A stretch of DNA of 32,961 nucleotides from Methylococcaceae bacterium. GTDB lineage: Bacteria; Pseudomonadota; Gammaproteobacteria; Methylococcales; Methylomonadaceae. Both the position numbers and the translations under genes were made by a program. The stretch spans positions 1 through 32,961 of the forward strand of contig JABFRC010000090.1 of NCBI GenBank assembly GCA_013141375.1, read 5' to 3'. The notes beneath the pieces were generated by a model. That model worked only from the letters and a program-made list of their open reading frames with translations, made no database searches and was not told the DNA's origin. The stretch's first letter is position 1; each line of letters starts with the position of its first letter. Below, piece by piece: positions 27,486-32,961 of this stretch.

Positions 27486-28466
27486 TCACAGCTGAGCTTG
27501 AACCAATGCACGCAAATCATCCACAGTCAAAAACTGCTCATTGCTGCCGCTGTTATAACAAAAACCGGGAGTGACTGTTTGTGCGCCCGTTTTGGCACAA
27601 TAGTCCTCCAAGGAATAATGCCCGCCTGCCGGCAAAATTGCGTAATACTTACCCAAATCGACGGTATTGACACTGTCGCTGGCGGTAATCATCTCTTCGT
27701 GAATTTTCTCGCCGGGTCGCAGGCCGATTATGTCTTGTCTGCAATCCGGGTCGATCGCCAAGGCGACGTCGGTAATGTGATAAGAAGGAATTTTAGGCAC
27801 CAGCACTTCGCCTCCCCAAGCATGTTCGAGCGCCCATATCACCATATCAACGCCTTCTTGCAAGCTGATATTGAAGCGTGTCATGGTGGGATCGGTAATT
27901 GGCAACACACCGGTTTTGCGTTTTTCGAGGAAAAACGGGATTACCGAACCTCGACTACCCATGACATTGCCGTAACGCACTACGCTGAATCTAATATCGC
28001 GCGGGCCTTTGATGTTATTGGCGGCAACGAACAATTTATCCGAACACAATTTAGTCGCGCCATATAAATTGATCGGTGCAGCCGCCTTGTCCGTGGATAA
28101 TGCCACTACACGCTTGACGTTTGTATCCAAACAGGCCTCAATAAGGTTTTGAGCCCCCAATACATTGGTTTTGATGCATTCGAATGGATTGTACTCAGCG
28201 GCTGGAACTTGTTTGAGGGCTGCTGCATGCACCACGATATCGACGCCTTCCAATGCTCTTTTCAAACGATCACTATCGCGAATATCACCAATAAAATAGC
28301 GCATGCAAGGCGCGTTATACTGTTGCTGCATTTCAAACTGTTTCAGCTCATCCCGAGAATAAATAACCAACTTTTTGGGCTGATAGTTTTCCAAAATAGT
28401 CTTGGTAAAATGTTTTCCAAAGGAACCGGTGCCGCCAGTGACTAAGATGGTTTTGTTATCAAACAT
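27486..28466 (-). CDS. pseB: UDP-N-acetylglucosamine 4,6-dehydratase (inverting), PseB-like
   Basis: ILVTGGTGSFGKHFTKTIL, RYFIGDIRDSDRLKRALEGVDIVVHAAALKQVPAAEYNPFECIKTNVLGAQN. Confidence 0.93.
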   Translation of the reverse strand: MFDNKTILVTGGTGSFGKHFTKTILENYQPKKLVIYSRDELKQFEMQQQYNAPCMRYFIGDIRDSDRLKRALEGVDIVVHAAALKQVPAAEYNPFECIKTNVLGAQNLIEACLDTNVKRVVALSTDKAAAPINLYGATKLCSDKLFVAANNIKGPRDIRFSVVRYGNVMGSRGSVIPFFLEKRKTGVLPITDPTMTRFNISLQEGVDMVIWALEHAWGGEVLVPKIPSYHITDVALAIDPDCRQDIIGLRPGEKIHEEMITASDSVNTVDLGKYYAILPAGGHYSLEDYCAKTGAQTVTPGFCYNSGSNEQFLTVDDLRALVQAQL

Positions 28467-28533
28467 TATGTTTCCTTGAATAGTAGAGCTTGTAGATGGG
28501 GTCGCATCTGCGTCCAGCTAAAGATAGTCAACG

Positions 28534-28562
28534 ATGATAAGAGTGACAAGTTAACGCGTCAA
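28534..28562 (-). promoter_or_regulatory. Sigma70-type promoter TTGACG-N17-TATCAT for the pseB-led operon
   Basis: Good -35 and -10 with optimal 17-nt spacing, 67 nt upstream of the pseB start. Confidence 0.6.
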
Positions 28563-28613
28563 TAAATTGACAATCCAATCGTCGGCTTTTCATAACACTA
28601 AACTTACTGGCAT

Positions 28614-28640
28614 AAAAAAAGCCCTATTCGGGCTTTTTTT
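28614..28640. terminator. Terminator downstream of fimV
   Basis: AAAAAAAGCCC-TATTC-GGGCTTTTTTT, perfectly symmetric. Confidence 0.9.
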
Positions 28641-28656
28641 AAAAGGATGATTCCTA

Positions 28657-31194
28657 TTAATCAAGATCTTCAAGCAATTCTTTAGCGGCGGCTTTTTGAG
28701 CATCTGTGCCTTTGCTTAAGACTTCGCTAGCAATATCTCTGGCTGCTCCGATATCCCCCATATCGATGTAAGCCTTTGCCAAATCAAGTTTAGTTTCCAA
28801 CTCATCCATATCGGTCAAATCAGAGACGGCAAACTTATCATCGTCGCCTTCCAGGTTAAAGTTGATGTCAAACTCTTCGTTGTCAAAGCTTATTGAATTA
28901 TCAAGTTTCAAGTCACTAACTGGTGTTTCTTTTTCCTTACTAGAGCTTACAACCGGTGTTTTTTCTGTAGTGGGTTTTGAATCTAAATCTATGGAATCAA
29001 AGTTGAACTCATAAGCTTCAAAGTCTTGAGGTGCATTATCAGACTCAATAGATTCAGGGTCTAAACCTGGAACGACTTTGTCATTTAAAGAGTCCAAATC
29101 AAAGTCGATATCAGCATTATTGCTATCATCACCAAAAGCATCGCCCTCAATATCAAATGAGGCTAAATCGTAATCCAGCTCGGCATCCTTAGGTTTTTGA
29201 GGTGATTTTACTTTGGCATTGAGCGTTAAATCTTCCTCAGAGACCAATCCGAAATCCAGGTCATCTGCATCTTCCTCACGACTGTCTTTAGCTATATCGT
29301 TGTCGACAGCAAAATGAGCTTCCTCTTTTGAAAACAAAGGGGCATCAGCACAAATTTCCCCACCCATTTCACTGACCTTAGCCCAAAAGTCAGCTTGCTT
29401 ATTTTTGCCAAGATGCACTAAATCATTGGCATAAGCTAAAAATGCATCTTTATTTTCACTGGCATAGTAAATTTCCAGCAATTTCAATTTGCATTCGTCA
29501 CGATCTGGATGATCTTTAATTGCGTGCTGAATTAATTCTTCAGCTTGTTGGTAACGACCATACGCCAGATAAACATCTGCTTCTGAGATAGGATCTATCT
29601 CGCCATGATCGGTATCAAAGGAATTGAAATCACTTGGAGTAAACTCACTTAAAAAGGAGCTCTCACCTACAGTATAAGCTTGTGTGTCAGGAGCTGAGGG
29701 TGCAGAAAAAACGTCTTCATCAGCAGTCACAGCTATCAAACTTGATGAGGCAAACATGCTCTCAGCGCTAGTTTCTTCTTCAACCTTACGCTTACGCCAC
29801 CAAAGCCATCCGAGCACCCCAAAAATGCCGGAACCAACGCCACCGACAGTCCAGTAATACCAATCCGAGGAGTCTTCTGTTGGAACAACAGGTTGAGCAA
29901 TTGCAGGTTTCGCCGTTGGCACAACAGCCGGTTTAGTGGGCACCACTGGCGCTTGAGTAGCTTGCGGTAAGCTGCCTTCGGATTCTGTAACGCTGCCTGC
30001 TTGTGTCGGAATAGTCTCAACAGGCTTTGAGACCTCTTTAGTTGGCACAGGTGCTAGTTTTACAACAGGTTCTTGGGCAACCGGCTTGGATTGTGGTTGC
30101 TGAGCATTGCTCTGCACTGCTGCAAGTTGCTGATCTTTTAGCGCAATTATCTGTTGCATTACAGCCAATTGCTTTTCGAGCGCAGCAATTTTAGTTTGTA
30201 CCGCTTCATCTCTCGCAGAGGCTTCTGCCGTTGCTATATTCGTTACTTGGGCATTTACATTTTTCCCGGCAGAACCCGGTTTCTTTCCTGCTCCCGCCTG
30301 GTCGCCTGGCGCAACTAAAGCATCCTCTGAGACGTCATCTTCAGTAGGTGCTATCAACTTTAACTGATTGTCTGCCACCAATTCTTTTTCAACTTTTTGC
30401 TTTTCCGGGGCAGAAACATTGTTATTTCGCCAAGCAGTATTCTGTTTATTAAATTCAGATAGAGCTTGGCTACGAGACAATTTAAGAATGACTTCTTTTT
30501 CTGGCACTTTTAGCGTTTTTCCAGCCATTAGTGCATTTACATTGTTCTTATAGAACGCATTGGGATTGGCTTGATATAGCGCCAGCATCATCTGTTCAAC
30601 AGAAACACCTTGCTGACGACTTAAGCCCTCGGCCACGCGCCAAAGTGTATCGTTTTTACGCGTAGGACCATATTCATCATCGCTCTGACCATCCGAACTA
30701 CTATATCCATCACTTTGTTGTGCGGACCTGAAAACCTGCCCTTGAGGACCAGTCGTTGTATTTTGAGCACGAGGCGTAGCAACGGGGACTGTCGCTTGAT
30801 TGTAGACAGCAGGGGGATCAACCAGCACCGTAAATTCACGGTATAAATTCCCTTTAGGCCAAGTCACTTCAAGCAGTAAATCCAGAAAAGGTTCTTTCAA
30901 TACTTCACTTGATGTCAACCGGATGACTACAGAGCCATTGGGTTGTGCGACGGTCTGAAATTTAATTTTCGATAAAAAATAATTCCAAGCAACGCCGGCC
31001 TCATCGAATTTTTGAGGAGGGGCAAGGCTTACTTTTATATCGGAAATGTTTTCGCCTGAAAGCTGGAGAGCAATTTCGGCGTTCAAATTCTGGTTTAGCG
31101 CCGAGTGCAATTTAATTTCGCCGATTCCCAGTGAATAGGCACTAGCAGGGGCCAAAATGGATACCACCGCTATAGTTTTTGTTAACAAACGCAC
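28657..31194 (-). CDS. fimV: FimV/HubP-family polar landmark protein
   Basis: N-terminal signal plus YSLGIGEIKLHSALNQNLNAEIAL, LysM-like DTLWRVAEGLSRQQGVSVEQMMLALYQANPNAF, single TM, acidic region, C-terminal TPR-like KLDLAKAYIDMGDIGAARDIASEVL; GTG start at 31194 has RBS AGGAGAG. Confidence 0.93.
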   Translation of the reverse strand: MRLLTKTIAVVSILAPASAYSLGIGEIKLHSALNQNLNAEIALQLSGENISDIKVSLAPPQKFDEAGVAWNYFLSKIKFQTVAQPNGSVVIRLTSSEVLKEPFLDLLLEVTWPKGNLYREFTVLVDPPAVYNQATVPVATPRAQNTTTGPQGQVFRSAQQSDGYSSSDGQSDDEYGPTRKNDTLWRVAEGLSRQQGVSVEQMMLALYQANPNAFYKNNVNALMAGKTLKVPEKEVILKLSRSQALSEFNKQNTAWRNNNVSAPEKQKVEKELVADNQLKLIAPTEDDVSEDALVAPGDQAGAGKKPGSAGKNVNAQVTNIATAEASARDEAVQTKIAALEKQLAVMQQIIALKDQQLAAVQSNAQQPQSKPVAQEPVVKLAPVPTKEVSKPVETIPTQAGSVTESEGSLPQATQAPVVPTKPAVVPTAKPAIAQPVVPTEDSSDWYYWTVGGVGSGIFGVLGWLWWRKRKVEEETSAESMFASSSLIAVTADEDVFSAPSAPDTQAYTVGESSFLSEFTPSDFNSFDTDHGEIDPISEADVYLAYGRYQQAEELIQHAIKDHPDRDECKLKLLEIYYASENKDAFLAYANDLVHLGKNKQADFWAKVSEMGGEICADAPLFSKEEAHFAVDNDIAKDSREEDADDLDFGLVSEEDLTLNAKVKSPQKPKDAELDYDLASFDIEGDAFGDDSNNADIDFDLDSLNDKVVPGLDPESIESDNAPQDFEAYEFNFDSIDLDSKPTTEKTPVVSSSKEKETPVSDLKLDNSISFDNEEFDINFNLEGDDDKFAVSDLTDMDELETKLDLAKAYIDMGDIGAARDIASEVLSKGTDAQKAAAKELLEDLD

Positions 31195-31264
31195 ATTGCT
31201 CTCCTTCACAAATGTCACCACAGTCTTATACCGCTAAGAGTCAAATAATGAGGTGAAGCTTAGC

Positions 31265-32287
31265 TTAGATGTAATTTTTTACCAGCTCCTCAGCTATTTG
31301 GATGCTGTTTAACGCTGCTCCTTTACGAATATTGTCGCCTACCACCCATAAATCCAATCCTTGTGGATGGGAAATATCTTCGCGAATACGGCCGACAAAC
31401 ACATCATCATTGCCAGCAGATTCAGTCACCGCTGTTGGATAACCGCCATTCACCCGTTCATCCATCACAGTGACGCCAGGCGCTTTAGCTAGTAAAGCTC
31501 GCACGGTTGCAACATCAATTTTTTTGCGTGTTTCGATATGCACAGCTTCAGAGTGACCAAAAAATACCGGCACTCGAACAGCAGTTGCATTTACTTTCAC
31601 ACTGTCGTCGCCGAGAATTTTTTGGGTTTCCCAGACCATTTTCATTTCTTCTTTGGTATAGCCGTTGTCCATAAAGACATCGATTTGCGGCAACACATTA
31701 AACGCAATTTGTTTGGGATAAACACTTGCGGTTATAGGTTTAGCATTCAACAACTCACTGGTTTGATTAGCCAACTCCAGTATTGCCTCTTTACCTGTGC
31801 CTGAAACCGCCTGGTAAGTGCAGACGTTAATGCGATCAATACCTACTGCATCATAAATAGGTTTTAGCGCTACCAACATTTGTATGGTTGAGCAGTTGGG
31901 ATTGGCAATAATGCCGCGATTTTTATAATCAGCGATTTTTTCTGGATTAACTTCAGGCACCACCAACGGAATATCATCGTCGTAACGAAATTGTGAGGTG
32001 TTATCGATCACGATACAGCCTGCTGCAGCGGCTATAGGTGCATAAATTTCCGACACTGAAGCACCTGGCGAGAATAAGCCAATTTGTGCTTTGGAAAAAT
32101 CAAAGGTCGCTAAATCTTCAACCTTTAACGATCCACCTTTGAATGGAATACGTTTGCCGACTGAATTGCTACTAGCTAACGCATACACCTCACCCACAGG
32201 GAAGTTACGTTCTTCCAAAATGGACAGCATGGCTTCGCCCACGGCCCCGGTGGCGCCAACAACGGCGACGTTATAAAGTTTGGTCAT
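31265..32287 (-). CDS. asd: Aspartate-semialdehyde dehydrogenase
   Basis: VAVVGATGAVGEAML, NPNCSTIQMLVALKPI, CTYQAVSGTGKEA. Confidence 0.97.
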   Translation of the reverse strand: MTKLYNVAVVGATGAVGEAMLSILEERNFPVGEVYALASSNSVGKRIPFKGGSLKVEDLATFDFSKAQIGLFSPGASVSEIYAPIAAAAGCIVIDNTSQFRYDDDIPLVVPEVNPEKIADYKNRGIIANPNCSTIQMLVALKPIYDAVGIDRINVCTYQAVSGTGKEAILELANQTSELLNAKPITASVYPKQIAFNVLPQIDVFMDNGYTKEEMKMVWETQKILGDDSVKVNATAVRVPVFFGHSEAVHIETRKKIDVATVRALLAKAPGVTVMDERVNGGYPTAVTESAGNDDVFVGRIREDISHPQGLDLWVVGDNIRKGAALNSIQIAEELVKNYI

Positions 32288-32290
32288 GAT

Positions 32291-32961
32291 TTAAGCCCTT
32301 TTTATTAAAGCGGAAACAACCGCATCGCCCATTTGCGCGGTGCTGACTTTTTGTGTGCCTTCAGAGTAAATATCCGCCGTGCGCACATTGGCATCCAATG
32401 CATCATTCACCGCCTGCTCGATACGATCCGCAGCAGCACTTTCATTAAAGGTATAGCGCAGCATCATTGCCGCTGACAAAATAGTTGCCAACGGATTGGC
32501 AATGCCTTTACCGGCAATATCAGGTGCAGAACCATGAATAGGTTCGTACATGCCCTTACCTTCAGCATTTAATGAGGCAGAAGGCAACATGCCGATGGAA
32601 CCGGTCAGCATCGCGGCACAATCCGACAAAATATCGCCAAACATATTGGTAGTGACGATCACATCAAACTGCTTGGGCGCTCGCACCAATTGCATTGCAG
32701 CGTTATCAACATACATGTGACTTAAAGCCACGTCCGGGTATTGTTTACCCACTTCAGTGACGACTTCGCGCCACAACTCGGTGCACTCCAGTACGTTGGC
32801 TTTATCAACTGAGCACAACCGACTTTGTCTTTTGTGCGCGGCCTGGAACGCAGAATGCGCGATGCGGCGAATTTCTGATTCTTTATAAGTCAGTGTATTA
32901 AAGCCTTGGCGCTCACCATTTTCCAATACCCTGATACCACGCGGCTGACCAAAGTAAATAC
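32291..32961 (-). CDS. leuB: 3-isopropylmalate dehydrogenase (N-terminus beyond the window edge)
   Basis: [25 protein letters not shown] reads through the right edge; [25 protein letters not shown]. Confidence 0.95.
   Translation of the reverse strand, partial: IYFGQPRGIRVLENGERQGFNTLTYKESEIRRIAHSAFQAAHKRQSRLCSVDKANVLECTELWREVVTEVGKQYPDVALSHMYVDNAAMQLVRAPKQFDVIVTTNMFGDILSDCAAMLTGSIGMLPSASLNAEGKGMYEPIHGSAPDIAGKGIANPLATILSAAMMLRYTFNESAAADRIEQAVNDALDANVRTADIYSEGTQKVSTAQMGDAVVSALIKRA

Noticed and set aside
27129-28067. 312-aa plus-strand ORF antisense to pseF/pseB
   Set aside because: Overlaps two well-supported genes; sequence has no recognisable family features
1-32961. tRNA, rRNA, transposase, phage or restriction/defence genes
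   Set aside because: No tRNA-like cloverleaf, rRNA segment, transposase motif or defence-family protein recognised; XerD is the housekeeping recombinase

Overview
Gammaproteobacterial chromosomal segment, methanotroph-like in flavour (taxonomy is inference only). Two conserved core blocks flank about 20 kb of motility and surface genes. The left core block, mostly on the minus strand, is dbpA, lpxA-like, xerD, ogt, rplS-trmD-rimM-rpsP and ffh, with divergent ypjD on plus. The right core block, all minus, is leuB (partial)-asd-fimV. Between them lie: a YjfB-like motility protein; two short flagellin paralogs in opposite orientation flanking a Maf/DUF115 glycosyltransferase and fliT/fliS/fliD/flaG; a SAM methyltransferase with a Trm112-like tail; a ~2.3k-aa RTX/beta-strand-repeat surface protein; and a compact nonulosonic-acid-type operon (pseB-like, pseF-like, RmlD-like SDR, NeuB-like, GT2). 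The strongest non-obvious signal is a set of three FliA (sigma28) promoter matches with identical N11 spacing, upstream of the YjfB-like gene, the second flagellin and the giant RTX gene. The first flagellin instead has a good sigma54-type -24/-12 element. I infer that the giant surface protein is a flagellar-regulon (late-class) product, possibly sharing a sugar-modification system with flagellin. The sugar operon lacks recognisable PseC, PseH and PseG, so its product may not be canonical pseudaminic acid. No database search was run; all assignments come from reading the sequence.
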